From contig NZ_LQPH01000066.1 of the NCBI RefSeq assembly GCF_002102255.1, forward strand, positions 124,001-188,000: a stretch of DNA of 64,000 bases, written 5' to 3'. The notes beneath the pieces were generated by a model, which was given only the letters and a program-made list of their open reading frames with translations, made no database searches and was not told the DNA's origin. Shown here in pieces: positions 43,306 through 51,466 of this stretch. This DNA comes from Mycobacterium nebraskense (GTDB taxonomy: Bacteria > Actinomycetota > Actinomycetes > Mycobacteriales > Mycobacteriaceae). Position 1 is the first letter of the stretch. Each line of letters begins with the position of its first letter. The position numbers and the translations under genes are program-made.

Positions 43306-44414
43306 CGCACGAAACGACGGCCGCATGGCAGGAGCTGCTCGGCACGCTGGGCACCCTGGACCGCTCCTTCCTGGAGGGCGACCGGGCGGTGACCGACGAC
43401 CGCCACATCGCGGACGGCTACCGCATGCTCGCCAGCACGCTCGGCGTGGCCTTCGACACCTACCTCTTCGTCGAGCCCGGCCGGCCCCAGTTCGTCGCGG
43501 TGAACACGCCGTTCCGCCGCGACCGTCGCTGGGGCGGCGACAACACCGATGCCTATTACTTCATGTGTCCGGTCGATCCGAAGCGCCGCTACCGCATCAG
43601 CGGCAATAAAGGTGACAGCGTGTACTTTTCGGTGACCGCCTACAACGAGCCGTCACCGGGCGCGTGGTCCGACCGGGTCGTCGCGATCGTCCGCGACAGC
43701 GACCTCGACGTCGACGCGGACGGCAACTTCGCCTTCGAACTCGGCCCCACGCCCGACGCCGCCGTGCTGATGACCCGCGACTACCAGGCCGACCCGCTGA
43801 CGGGCCGCCCCGTCACCTGGCGGATCGAGGCGCTCGACGAGCCGGACCCGATACGGCACGGCGACGCCGAGACGGCCGCGAGCCTGCGCGCGGTCGCGAC
43901 CTGGCTGCGCACCATGTTCGCCATCGTGCCGCTGGCCGTCGGGACGCGCGTGGACGACGGGCATGCGCTCGGGCACGAAACCGCGCACGCCGCAAACGCA
44001 TTCGCCGATCCTTATCAGGTCCCCGATGCCAACTTCGGTTGGTCGGCGCGCGACGCCTGCTACTCCTACGGCAGCTTCGTGCTCGACGACGACGAAGCGC
44101 TGGTCATCACGCACCGGCCTCCCCCATGCCGGTTCTGGAACCTGGTGGTGTGGAACCAATTCATGGCCACCTTCGGCGCCTCCGAGGGCCCCGACGCCCG
44201 CTGCTCGATCAACGGCCACAGCGCCGCACTCAACAGCGACGGCTCCGTGACGATCGTCTTGTCCCGCGGAATGACCGCCCACCCGAATTCGCTGACCACG
44301 CTGGACTATCCGCGCGGCAACCTCGCCTTCCGGTGGTTCCTGGCCGACGGGTTGCCGGCGCGGCCGGAGGTGGAACTGGTGAAGGCGGCCGACGCCCCGA
44401 CCGCGGTGAGCTAA
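43302..44414 (+). CDS. DUF1214 domain protein
   Basis: 370 aa. The C-terminal DUF1214 stretch CRFWNLVVWNQFM... and the ending RGNLAFRWFLADGLPARP are visible, and KGDSVYFSVTAYNEP lies in the middle. No signal peptide. Uncharacterised family, sometimes near lipid-metabolism regulators. Expressed with the TetR gene through the ATGA overlap, so the regulator likely controls it. The convergent LLM gene follows after 73 bp. Confidence 0.85.
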   Translation: MTHETTAAWQELLGTLGTLDRSFLEGDRAVTDDRHIADGYRMLASTLGVAFDTYLFVEPGRPQFVAVNTPFRRDRRWGGDNTDAYYFMCPVDPKRRYRISGNKGDSVYFSVTAYNEPSPGAWSDRVVAIVRDSDLDVDADGNFAFELGPTPDAAVLMTRDYQADPLTGRPVTWRIEALDEPDPIRHGDAETAASLRAVATWLRTMFAIVPLAVGTRVDDGHALGHETAHAANAFADPYQVPDANFGWSARDACYSYGSFVLDDDEALVITHRPPPCRFWNLVVWNQFMATFGASEGPDARCSINGHSAALNSDGSVTIVLSRGMTAHPNSLTTLDYPRGNLAFRWFLADGLPARPEVELVKAADAPTAVS

Positions 44415-44487
44415 CGCCCCGACCGCCGAGTGTGTGGCCCACGTACGCGAACCGCCTTGAATTCGTCCATACCCTCCCAGTCGAGAC

Positions 44488-45531
44488 TCAGCCGACCGCC
44501 CGAACCAACTCGATGGCCCGGCCGAGGGTGTGAAGCTTCGCCTCCAGCGTGTCGCCGGCCGGATACAGCCGCACGGTGTTCACGCCCGCATCTCGCCACA
44601 CCGTAAGCCGGGCACGCACCATCTCCTCGGTCCCGATCAGCGTGGTGGCCAACACCATGTCGTCGGTGACCAATGCGGCCGCGCCCTCGCGGTCACCCCG
44701 CTGCCAGCGCTCGCGCACCTCGGCGGCGATGTCGGCCCAGCCTTGCCGGCTGTAAGCCTGGTTGTAGTAGTTCGTGCTCGATGACCCCATCCCGCCGAGG
44801 CTGAAGGCGAGCTCCTTCTTGCGCCCGGCGACCATGCCGCGCAGGTCCTCCTCGTCCGAGGCGAAGGCGACTTCGGCACCCTGGCAGATGTCGACGTCGG
44901 CGCGCCTGCGCCCGGCGGCGGCCAGGCCCTCGTCGAGATGAGAGAAATAGGCGTCGCCGGCGCCCTCCGGGAGGAAACTGGTGCCCAGCCACCCGTCGGC
45001 GACCCGCCCCGTCAACCGGAGCATCGCGGGTGACAGCGCGGCCAGGTAGATCGGGATGGGATGCTCGGGCCGCGTCGACAACCGCATCGGCACCCCTTCG
45101 CCGCCGGGGAGCGGGATCTGAAACTGCTTGCCGGAGTAGGAGACTTTGCCTCCGGTGAATACCTGCCGCACGATGTCGACGGTTTCGGAGATGCGCGCCA
45201 GGGGCCTGCTGAACGAGACGCCGTGCAAGCCCTCGATCACCTGCGGGCCGGACGCGCCCAGCCCGAGCAGGAAACGCCCGCCCGATAGGTTGGACAGCGT
45301 GATGGCGGTCTGGGCGACCATGACGGGCGAGCGAACGCCGACCTGCAGAATGCCTGAGCCCAGCAGGATCCGTTCGGTCCTCGCCGCAAGATAGCCCAGC
45401 GCAGACGGCGCGTCGGAACCCCAGGCCTCGGCCACCCAGCACACATCGAGGCCCAGCTTCTCCGCCTCGACGACGAAGGCGGCGGTTTCACCACCGGCGC
45501 TGGACAACTCTACCGTCGTCGCGGTGCGCAT
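44488..45531 (-). CDS. LLM-class F420-dependent oxidoreductase
   Basis: 347 aa. The luciferase-like barrel is shown by AEAWGSDAPSALGYLA, TERILLGSGILQVGVRSPVMVAQTA in pieces, LSGGRFLLGLGASGPQ, and IPIYLAALSPAMLRLTGRVADGW. Mycobacterial members reduce or oxidise with F420. Overlaps the SRPBCC stop (ATGA) and so belongs to the desaturase operon, last in order. Confidence 0.88.
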   Translation of the reverse strand: MRTATTVELSSAGGETAAFVVEAEKLGLDVCWVAEAWGSDAPSALGYLAARTERILLGSGILQVGVRSPVMVAQTAITLSNLSGGRFLLGLGASGPQVIEGLHGVSFSRPLARISETVDIVRQVFTGGKVSYSGKQFQIPLPGGEGVPMRLSTRPEHPIPIYLAALSPAMLRLTGRVADGWLGTSFLPEGAGDAYFSHLDEGLAAAGRRRADVDICQGAEVAFASDEEDLRGMVAGRKKELAFSLGGMGSSSTNYYNQAYSRQGWADIAAEVRERWQRGDREGAAALVTDDMVLATTLIGTEEMVRARLTVWRDAGVNTVRLYPAGDTLEAKLHTLGRAIELVRAVG

Positions 45532-46055
45532 CAGCGCACCCCGTGCTCGGCCAGCCTCTTGATTGCCGCGAGTGTCTTGCCGATGGCGGCCTCGAACTCG
45601 CGCATCCGCACGAAGACGATCTTCTGCTCTTTGTCGGGCATCGATTCGATCGCCACCGATAGTCCAGAACGTCCCGGTCCCATCTGCATCCAGTAGCTCA
45701 GCGCCGTGCCGCCATCGCGGGGCGTCAGCCGGAACCGCCACATCGCCGCGGGGTCGTCGGGTTCGCCTACGGCCCAAGCGAATTCACGTGGCTCGTCGCA
45801 CGCAACGATCTGCGAGGTGGTGCTCCACTGCCCGAACGCGTCGTGCTCGTTGTGTCCGACGAACCGGGCGCCCACGCGCGGGGCGTCGGCGCCCTCGGCC
45901 CACTCCACGGCTTGCAGCTCATTGCTCAGCGTCGGCATCAGCTTGATGTCGGAAACCAGGCTCCACACCCGGGCCGGATCCGCATCGATCCACGTCGATG
46001 CCTCCACGGTCGGTTTGTCCGCATAGCGCGCGCCGGTCCATTCCACGCAGCCCAT
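45531..46055 (-). CDS. SRPBCC family protein
   Basis: 174 aa, hydrophobic-cavity fold: VEASTWIDADPARVWSLVSD, EHDAFGQWSTTSQIV, REFAWAVGEPDDPAAMWRF and a C-terminal helix. It may bind a lipid or polyketide intermediate. The start codon lies inside a strong hairpin (46051-46095) that separates it from the desaturase gene 46 bp upstream. Overlaps the LLM gene. Confidence 0.8.
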   Translation of the reverse strand: MGCVEWTGARYADKPTVEASTWIDADPARVWSLVSDIKLMPTLSNELQAVEWAEGADAPRVGARFVGHNEHDAFGQWSTTSQIVACDEPREFAWAVGEPDDPAAMWRFRLTPRDGGTALSYWMQMGPGRSGLSVAIESMPDKEQKIVFVRMREFEAAIGKTLAAIKRLAEHGVR

Positions 46056-46095
46056 TGTCCCCCGCGCGCAATGCCCCGTGCGCGGGGGACATGGG
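46051..46095 (-). promoter_or_regulatory. GC-rich hairpin over the SRPBCC start codon
   Basis: Arms of about 16 bp (CCCATTGTCCCCCGCGC and GCGCGGGGGACATGGG, one extra T) are complementary, with a loop of about 12 bases. In the minus-strand transcript it sits between the desaturase stop and the SRPBCC ATG, which is in the distal arm. It could terminate part of the transcript or hide the start codon. Confidence 0.6.
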
Positions 46096-46101
46096 CGACC
46101 G

Positions 46102-47208
46102 TCAGGCGGCCGCGGGCACCGGATCGGCCGACCGGTCGTTCGTCGGCTTCCGGAGCACCGAGTCCGGGAAGGTCAGCCGAACGATCTTGCGGACGACGGT
46201 GCCGAACTGGCGCAGCAGCGGCCCGCTGTTGTAGGGGATGCCGTAACGCTCGCAGATCGCTTGCACCTCGGGCGCGATCTCGGCGTAGCGGCGCGCCGGC
46301 ATGTCCGGGAACAGGTGGTGCTCGATCTGATGAGACAGGTTGCCGGACAGCAGATGAAACAGCTTGCCGCCAGTCAGATTTGCCGAACCGAGGACCTGGC
46401 GGAAGTACCACATACCACGGGACTCGTCCTTGGTCTCTTCGACGGTGAACTCCTGCGTGCCGTCCGGGAAGTGACCGCAGAAGATGATCATGTACGACCA
46501 CACGTTGCGCATCAGGTTGGCCGAGAGGTTGCCCGCGAAGACGAACGGCGCGAAGGGACCGGCCAGCAACGGGAAGGCCACGTAGTCCTTGAGCGTTTGC
46601 CGCCGCGTCTTCTTCCAGATCGCGCGCAGCACGTCGCGTTTGTCGGCGAGCTCGATTTCGCCGGAGCGGATGCGCTCGGTTTCCAGTTCGTGCAGCGCGA
46701 CGCCGTACTGGAAGAGCACCATCAGCAAGAAGGCGTAGAGCGGGTTGCCGAGGAAGTACGGCTGCCAGCGCTGGTCTTCGCTCATCCGCAGAATGCCGTA
46801 ACCGATGTCGCGGTCCATCCCCACGATGTTGGTGTGGGTGTGGTGCATGTAGTTGTGCGAATAGCGCCACTGATCGGCCGGGCACGCGGTGTCCCACTCG
46901 AAGGACCGGCCGGAGATCGTCGGGTCACGCATCCAGTCGTATTGACCGTGCATGATGTTGTGGCCGATCTCCATGTTGTCCAGGATTTTTGACAGCCCCA
47001 GCATCGTCGTTCCGAGCAGCCAGGCGGGCGGCAGGAACAGCAGAGCGCGTCCGCCGACTTCCAGCGCGCGCTGGGCTTTGATGACCCGGCGGATGTAGTC
47101 GGCGTCCTCTGCGCCCAGGCCGGCCATCACGCGCTCCCTGATGGCGTCCAGCTCGCGGCCGAATGCGTCAGCCTGTTCGGGGGTCAGGGTGAGCTTGTTC
47201 TGTGTCAT
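46102..47208 (-). CDS. Membrane fatty-acid desaturase, DesA3-like
   Basis: 368 aa. Three His boxes are visible: HNIMH at residue 83, HNYMHH at residue 118, and HQIEHH near the C-terminus, with transmembrane stretches between. Closely resembles M. tuberculosis DesA3 (stearoyl-CoA delta-9 desaturase), so it probably introduces a double bond in acyl-CoA, drawing electrons from the neighbouring reductase (47224-48342), 15 bp upstream. AAAGGAG precedes the ATG. Confidence 0.93.
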   Translation of the reverse strand: MTQNKLTLTPEQADAFGRELDAIRERVMAGLGAEDADYIRRVIKAQRALEVGGRALLFLPPAWLLGTTMLGLSKILDNMEIGHNIMHGQYDWMRDPTISGRSFEWDTACPADQWRYSHNYMHHTHTNIVGMDRDIGYGILRMSEDQRWQPYFLGNPLYAFLLMVLFQYGVALHELETERIRSGEIELADKRDVLRAIWKKTRRQTLKDYVAFPLLAGPFAPFVFAGNLSANLMRNVWSYMIIFCGHFPDGTQEFTVEETKDESRGMWYFRQVLGSANLTGGKLFHLLSGNLSHQIEHHLFPDMPARRYAEIAPEVQAICERYGIPYNSGPLLRQFGTVVRKIVRLTFPDSVLRKPTNDRSADPVPAAA

Positions 47209-47223
47209 GGCTTTTTCTCTCCT

Positions 47224-48342
47224 TTAAAGCGATAGATCGACGTCGCCGACCGGGACGGACACGCAGATCTGCACGTCCTCGTCGGGGACGGTCGAGACCG
47301 CGCCGGTGATCAGGTTGCGTACCGTTCCGGCGTTTTTCCGCCGCGTACAGGTGTGACAGATGCCCATCCGGCAGCCGTTTTCCGGTGACAGGCCGGCCGA
47401 TTCCGCCTGTTCCAGTAGGGAGCGTCCGTCGTCGACGACGTCGACCCCGCTGCCGGAGAAGGTAACCCGTCCACCCGAGGAATTGGCCGGTGCCTCGAAC
47501 GACGGCGGCACGAAGCTCTCGGTGTAGACGGTGTTGCAGTGGTTCCGGACGGCGTCAACCAAGGGCGGTGGCCCACAGACGAACACCGCATCGGGTGACG
47601 GCATCGCGGCCTCCAGATGTGCGGCGCCGAATCGACCGGCGAGGTCGCCGCCGCCGGATCGGGTGTAGCCGTGCAGCACGCGGACGCCAGGCAGGGTTGC
47701 CAGCTCGTCGCGGTAGCACGCTTCGGCCGCCGTGCGGGCGTAATGGATGAACGCGATCTCGCCCGGGTGACCCTCGGCGACCAGGGTGCGCAGCATCGCC
47801 ATTACCGGTGTGATGCCGCTTCCGCCGGAGACGAACAAGATCCGCCGCGGTCGTCCCCCGCAAGCGGGAGGTGCCCCCAGCGCCGGCAACACGAAGTCGC
47901 CGCCGGCACCCGCCAAACCGACCACCATGCCGCGGCGGGCGCGCTCGTACAGATAGTTCGAGACCAGCCCGCCGTCGTGCTGACCGATCGTCAGCTCGAG
48001 GTTGGCGGTCCCCTCGGCGTTCGCCGGCGAGTAGCAGCGGGTGTGCCGGCGGCCGTCGATCTCTACGGTGAGGTTGACGTACTGGCCGGCCTTGACGGTC
48101 CAGGCGGACGTGAAGCTCTCGTTCGGGGCCAGGGTGAGGGTGACGCTGCGCGCAGTGGTGCGGCGCACGTCGATCACCTTGGCGCGGGCCTCCCCCAGCG
48201 TCCAGGTCGGCGCCACCAGCTCGGTGTAACGGTCGACGCCGTGCGGGCCGGTGAGTAGGTCGAGAAGGTCGGAACCCAAGACTCGCTTCCGAAAAGTCCG
48301 AGCGAGGGCCCGACCAGAAGTCTGAGCCATTTGAGTGAACAT
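47224..48342 (-). CDS. Ferredoxin reductase with C-terminal 2Fe-2S domain (Rv3230c-like)
   Basis: 372 aa. An FAD/NAD(P) module (RCYSPANAEG, FVSGGSGITPVMAMLRTL) precedes a plant-type 2Fe-2S domain with Cys in GCRMGICHTC and a fourth Cys in QICVS. This is the redox partner of DesA3-type desaturases. The first candidate ATG (48342) lies inside a palindrome at 48335-48350; ATG 48330 (MAQTSG) is an alternative. The start is uncertain by four codons. Confidence 0.92.
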   Translation of the reverse strand: MFTQMAQTSGRALARTFRKRVLGSDLLDLLTGPHGVDRYTELVAPTWTLGEARAKVIDVRRTTARSVTLTLAPNESFTSAWTVKAGQYVNLTVEIDGRRHTRCYSPANAEGTANLELTIGQHDGGLVSNYLYERARRGMVVGLAGAGGDFVLPALGAPPACGGRPRRILFVSGGSGITPVMAMLRTLVAEGHPGEIAFIHYARTAAEACYRDELATLPGVRVLHGYTRSGGGDLAGRFGAAHLEAAMPSPDAVFVCGPPPLVDAVRNHCNTVYTESFVPPSFEAPANSSGGRVTFSGSGVDVVDDGRSLLEQAESAGLSPENGCRMGICHTCTRRKNAGTVRNLITGAVSTVPDEDVQICVSVPVGDVDLSL

Positions 48343-48350
48343 ATGTACAC
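48335..48350. promoter_or_regulatory. GTGAAC-ATAT-type palindrome over the reductase start
   Basis: A 16-bp dyad (14 of 16 positions symmetric: GTGAACATATGTACAC) contains the reductase ATG. It shares the GTGAAC half with the palindrome at 48404-48418, 69 bp away, and both sit between the divergent reductase and TetR genes. Confidence 0.7.
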
Positions 48351-48403
48351 CGTGCGGCCGCACCACCCAGTCCGTCAAGGGTTTACTGCAGGTCTGTGGT
48401 AGG

Positions 48404-48418
48404 GTTCACATAGTGAAC
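48404..48418. promoter_or_regulatory. GTTCAC-ATA-GTGAAC palindrome over the TetR start
   Basis: A 15-bp perfect dyad that includes the GTG start codon of the TetR gene (48413-48415). A protein bound here would block both transcription and a leaderless start. Confidence 0.8.
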
Positions 48419-49087
48419 AGCCGTACTCCTAGCTCACGGGTGCGCAGTTCTGGTCGCGAGCGCACACGCGAAAGCCGGTCGCGCGAGGAGCGCAAAGAGG
48501 CGACCCGTCGCGCGATCATCGCCGCGGCGCTCAAGCTGCTGCAGGACCGCAGCTTTTCCAGCCTGAGCCTGCGCGAGGTGACCCGTGAGGTCGGGATCGT
48601 GCCGGCGGCGTTCTACCGCCACTTCGAGTCGATGGAGGCCCTAGGGCTGGTCCTGATCGACGAGTCATTCCGAAGCTTGCGCGACACCCTGCGTGACGCG
48701 CGTGTCGGCAAGCTCGATCCGAATCGGGTGATCGAATCGTCCGTCGAAATCCTGGTCGCCAGTGTCGCGCAGCGGCGGGAACATTGGCGATTCATCGCAC
48801 GCGAACGCAACAGCGGGCTCAGCGTGCTGCGTTACGCCATCCGCACCGAGATCCGGCTGATCACCTCCGAGCTGGCCACCGACCTGGCTCGCTTTCCGCG
48901 GCTGCACGAGTGGACCACCGAGGATCTCAACGTGCTGGCGACCCTGTTCGTCAACGCGATGATCGTCATTGCGGAGGCCATCGAGGACGCGCAAAGCGCC
49001 GAGGCGATGGAGGACATCCGGCGGATCGCCGTCAAGCAGTTGCGGATGATCGCCATCGGCATCGCCGGCTGGAAGAGCAGCCCCTAG
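48413..49087 (+). CDS. FabR/DesT-like TetR regulator
   Basis: 224 aa. The N-terminal region RSREERKEATRRAIIAAALK and FSSLSLREVTREVGIVPAAFYRHF is very like E. coli FabR and Pseudomonas DesT, and so is the later LRMIAIGIAGW. Those regulators sense unsaturated acyl-CoA/ACP and control desaturase genes. It is divergent from the reductase-desaturase operon, with GTGAAC palindromes at both starts. Start: GTG 48413, inside its palindrome; the longer upstream ORF has no ribosome site. Confidence 0.9.
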   Translation: MNSRTPSSRVRSSGRERTRESRSREERKEATRRAIIAAALKLLQDRSFSSLSLREVTREVGIVPAAFYRHFESMEALGLVLIDESFRSLRDTLRDARVGKLDPNRVIESSVEILVASVAQRREHWRFIARERNSGLSVLRYAIRTEIRLITSELATDLARFPRLHEWTTEDLNVLATLFVNAMIVIAEAIEDAQSAEAMEDIRRIAVKQLRMIAIGIAGWKSSP

Positions 49088-49136
49088 CAGCCGTTCGCTT
49101 GCCGCGCGCAAAGTGAACAGTCGAACACTGGCTGGC

Positions 49137-49396
49137 TCACTCCGTCGTCTGGGTGAAGTCCGGCGCACCGTTCTCGTCGACGACCTCGTACAGCGACTGG
49201 CCGTCGTCGGGGGCGGACCGTCAGCACCAGCCACCTCCTTTGGGGAGTCGGGTGAGACGTCGGGCTCCTCTTCGGCGAGCCGGGCATCCAGGGATTCGCC
49301 CTCGCGCTCTTCCCGCGCGGTCATGCCGTACCGGTTCGCTTCGCTCCAGCCCTCGGGCGGGTCCACGAGCTCGTCGGCCTGAGGGTTTTCGCTCAT
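49137..49396 (-). pseudogene. Small acidic protein (DUF5709-like) with a frameshift at a C-run
   Basis: From ATG 49396: MSENPQADELVDPPEGWSEANRYG, EERE, DARLAEEEPDVSP; then the frame runs on with no stop until about 48665, antisense to the TetR gene. In the next frame the expected acidic end appears: DDGQSLYEVVDENGAPDFTQTTE and a stop at 49137. The break is at GGGGG (49209-49213), so one base seems to be missing. Real mutation or sequencing error. The intact protein would be about 86 aa and acidic; function unknown, common in mycobacteria. Confidence 0.6.
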
Positions 49397-49437
49397 GCGA
49401 CAACGGTTGCCCCCAGATTGGGGGTCTAAACGCCTCG

Positions 49438-50043
49438 CTACCGCGGCGACCGCCACATCGCCCACATGGTCGGGCCGCCGTCGGGCAACACGATCTCGCG
49501 GGTCACCGTGAAACCGAAACGTTCGTAGTACGGCACATTTTCGGCCTTGCTCGACTCGAGATAGGCCGGACAGTATTCGGCTTCGCAGCGATCCAGCCGC
49601 GACCGCATCAGCGCCTGCCCGAAGCCCTGCCCGCGGACCGAAGGGTCGCTCCCGATCACGGCGAGATACCAGTGCGGCTCTTCGGGATGCATGCGTTTCA
49701 TCAGCTCCTGCAGACCGCGTGCCCTGGCCGTGCGCAGGCCGAACACCCGCAGAAACGTCGGGATCATCGCCAGTTCACCCAGGCGTGTCTCGCGCCACTG
49801 ATTGGGCGGATCCCACAGGGCCGCCGCCCCGATGCCCGGGCCGTCGCAGGCCACCTCGACTCCGCCGCATCCCAGATGATGGTGGCGTGTCATCGTCGCG
49901 AACAACCGGTGCAGGTGCGCGGTCCTTGCCCTCTCATCGGGCAGCAGCCAGGTCGTCACCGGGTCGTCGTGGAAGGCCCGGCCCAGCGTGCGCGACAGCT
50001 CACGGAGATCAGCCTTCCGCGCCGGACGGGTCTGGGGAGTCAC
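49438..50043 (-). CDS. GNAT-family N-acetyltransferase (Rv0133 type)
   Basis: 201 aa. The acetyl-CoA loop is in GSDPSVRGQGFGQALMRSRL (Q/RxxGxG/A form), and the N-terminal ARKADLRELSRTLGRAFHDDPV and the ending YERFGFTVTREIVLPDGGP fit the family. It acetylates an unknown amine. GTG start. Divergent from fgd2, as Rv0133/Rv0132c. Confidence 0.92.
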   Translation of the reverse strand: MTPQTRPARKADLRELSRTLGRAFHDDPVTTWLLPDERARTAHLHRLFATMTRHHHLGCGGVEVACDGPGIGAAALWDPPNQWRETRLGELAMIPTFLRVFGLRTARARGLQELMKRMHPEEPHWYLAVIGSDPSVRGQGFGQALMRSRLDRCEAEYCPAYLESSKAENVPYYERFGFTVTREIVLPDGGPTMWAMWRSPR

Positions 50044-50112
50044 CCGAGTCAGGCTAGCGGGTGACCCACGTCTTGGGTGTCATCGCCGGAGCGGAGGGGT
50101 AACTTTACGTCG

Positions 50113-51207
50113 GTGACCGGCGTTTCGCGTCGCGCATTCGGGCGGATGGCCGCCGGTGCGGGCATGCTCGGCACCGCCGGACTTCCCGCCGGTTGTTCGC
50201 GGTCGACCGACCACACCACACCCACTGCCCCGCCCCCGCCCGCGGCCAAGGGAGTGGGTGTCGTGCTCTCGCACGAGCAGTTCCGCACCGACCAGCTGGT
50301 GGCACACGCGCAGGCGGCCGAACAGGCGGGCTTTCAATACGTCTGGGCCAGCGACCACATCCAGCCGTGGCAGGACAACGAGGGCCATTCGATGTTCCCC
50401 TGGCTGACCCTGGCACTAGTGGGCAACGCCACCAGCCGGATCACGTTCGGCACCGGGGTGACCTGCCCCACCTACCGGTATCACCCGGCCGTGGTGGCAC
50501 AGGCCTTTGCCTCGCTGGCGATCCTCAGCCCCGGACGGGTGTTTCTGGGTGTCGGCACCGGAGAACGGCTCAACGAACAGGCGGCCACCAACGCGTTCGG
50601 CAAGTACACCGAGCGCCACGATCGCCTGATCGAGGCCATCAGCCTGATCCGCCAGTTGTGGAGCGGATCGCGAACCTCGTTCGCCGGCCGCTACTTTCAG
50701 ACCAACGCGTTGAAACTCTACGACGCGCCGTCCGCGCCGCCGCCGATCTTCGTGGCGGCCAGCGGACCCAAGAGCGCGACAATGGCCGGCCAATACGGTG
50801 ACGGGTGGATCGGTCAATCCCGGGATGTCACGAACCCCACGCTGCTGGCCGCATTCAACGCCGGCGCGCGGGTCGCCGGCCGCGACCCGGGCAGCCTGGG
50901 CAAGCGCGCCGAGTTGTTCGCGGTCGTCGGCGACAATGCCGAAGCCGCCACCGCCGCCGGCTTGTGGCGCTTCACCGCCGGCGCGGTCGACCAGCCGAAC
51001 CCGGTCGAAATCCAGCGCGCCGCACAGATCAATCCCATCGACAAGGTGCTGGCCAATTGGACCGTGGGCACCGACCCCGCGCCGCACATCAAGGCAGTGC
51101 AAGCGGTCCTGGACGCCGGCGCCGTGCCGTTTCTGCATTTCCCCCAAAGCAATCCGCTGACGGCAATCGAGTTCTACCGCACCAACGTCTTGCCGAAGTT
51201 GCACTAG
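50113..51207 (+). CDS. fgd2: Fgd2, F420-dependent LLM enzyme with Tat-lipoprotein signal
   Basis: 364 aa. The start is VTGVSRRAFGRM (twin-arginine signal) and the lipobox LPAGCS follows, so the protein is exported and lipidated. The barrel contains VWASDHIQPWQDNEGHSMFPW, FGTGVTCPTYRYHPAVVAQAFA and GVGTGERLNEQAA. M. tuberculosis Rv0132c has the same layout and is an F420-dependent hydroxymycolic acid dehydrogenase. GTG 50113 matches the homologue; an in-frame GTG at 50077 gives a longer, less likely form. The promoter is between this and the GNAT start. Confidence 0.93.
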   Translation: MTGVSRRAFGRMAAGAGMLGTAGLPAGCSRSTDHTTPTAPPPPAAKGVGVVLSHEQFRTDQLVAHAQAAEQAGFQYVWASDHIQPWQDNEGHSMFPWLTLALVGNATSRITFGTGVTCPTYRYHPAVVAQAFASLAILSPGRVFLGVGTGERLNEQAATNAFGKYTERHDRLIEAISLIRQLWSGSRTSFAGRYFQTNALKLYDAPSAPPPIFVAASGPKSATMAGQYGDGWIGQSRDVTNPTLLAAFNAGARVAGRDPGSLGKRAELFAVVGDNAEAATAAGLWRFTAGAVDQPNPVEIQRAAQINPIDKVLANWTVGTDPAPHIKAVQAVLDAGAVPFLHFPQSNPLTAIEFYRTNVLPKLH

Positions 51208-51274
51208 TTCGAATGCAGACGGCGGAAGCAACTTCTGGACCGCCGGCCCTCAGGCGCCGCCGAAAGGTGGCCGC

Positions 51275-51385
51275 GTGACGCACGACGTGCGAGCGTTCGA
51301 CCTGCTGCGCCGGCTGTCCCAGGAGAGTCAGGTCAAGCTCATCGACATCGCGCAGCGCGTCATCGATACCCGCAGCGACGACTGA
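51275..51385 (+). pseudogene. Orphan ANTAR-domain C-terminus
   Basis: From GTG 51275 36 codons read VTHDVRAFDLLRRLSQESQV, then KLIDIAQRVIDTRSDD and a stop. This matches the last two helices of ANTAR RNA-binding domains (AFxLLRRxSxxxNxxLxxIAxxVV), but the N-terminal ANTAR helix and any sensory domain are missing, and there is no ribosome site. It is a remnant 67 bp past fgd2, or a very short peptide. The gap to fadE1 holds only this. Confidence 0.6.
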
Positions 51386-51466
51386 ACCTCCGCCGCGGCC
51401 ATCTACGATGAGGTGGCTTCATCGACGAGTCCGGCGCAACGCTGCGCCGGGGAACGGGTGGCCACC

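Noticed and set aside
49100..49130. GTGAAC near 49112 as a third FabR/DesT-like operator
   Set aside because: Only one half-site, no dyad, and it lies downstream of the regulator's stop.
48665..49396. Long minus-strand frame from the small acidic gene through the FabR/DesT-like gene
   Set aside because: It is open only because of the frameshift; the opposite strand codes for a clear TetR protein.
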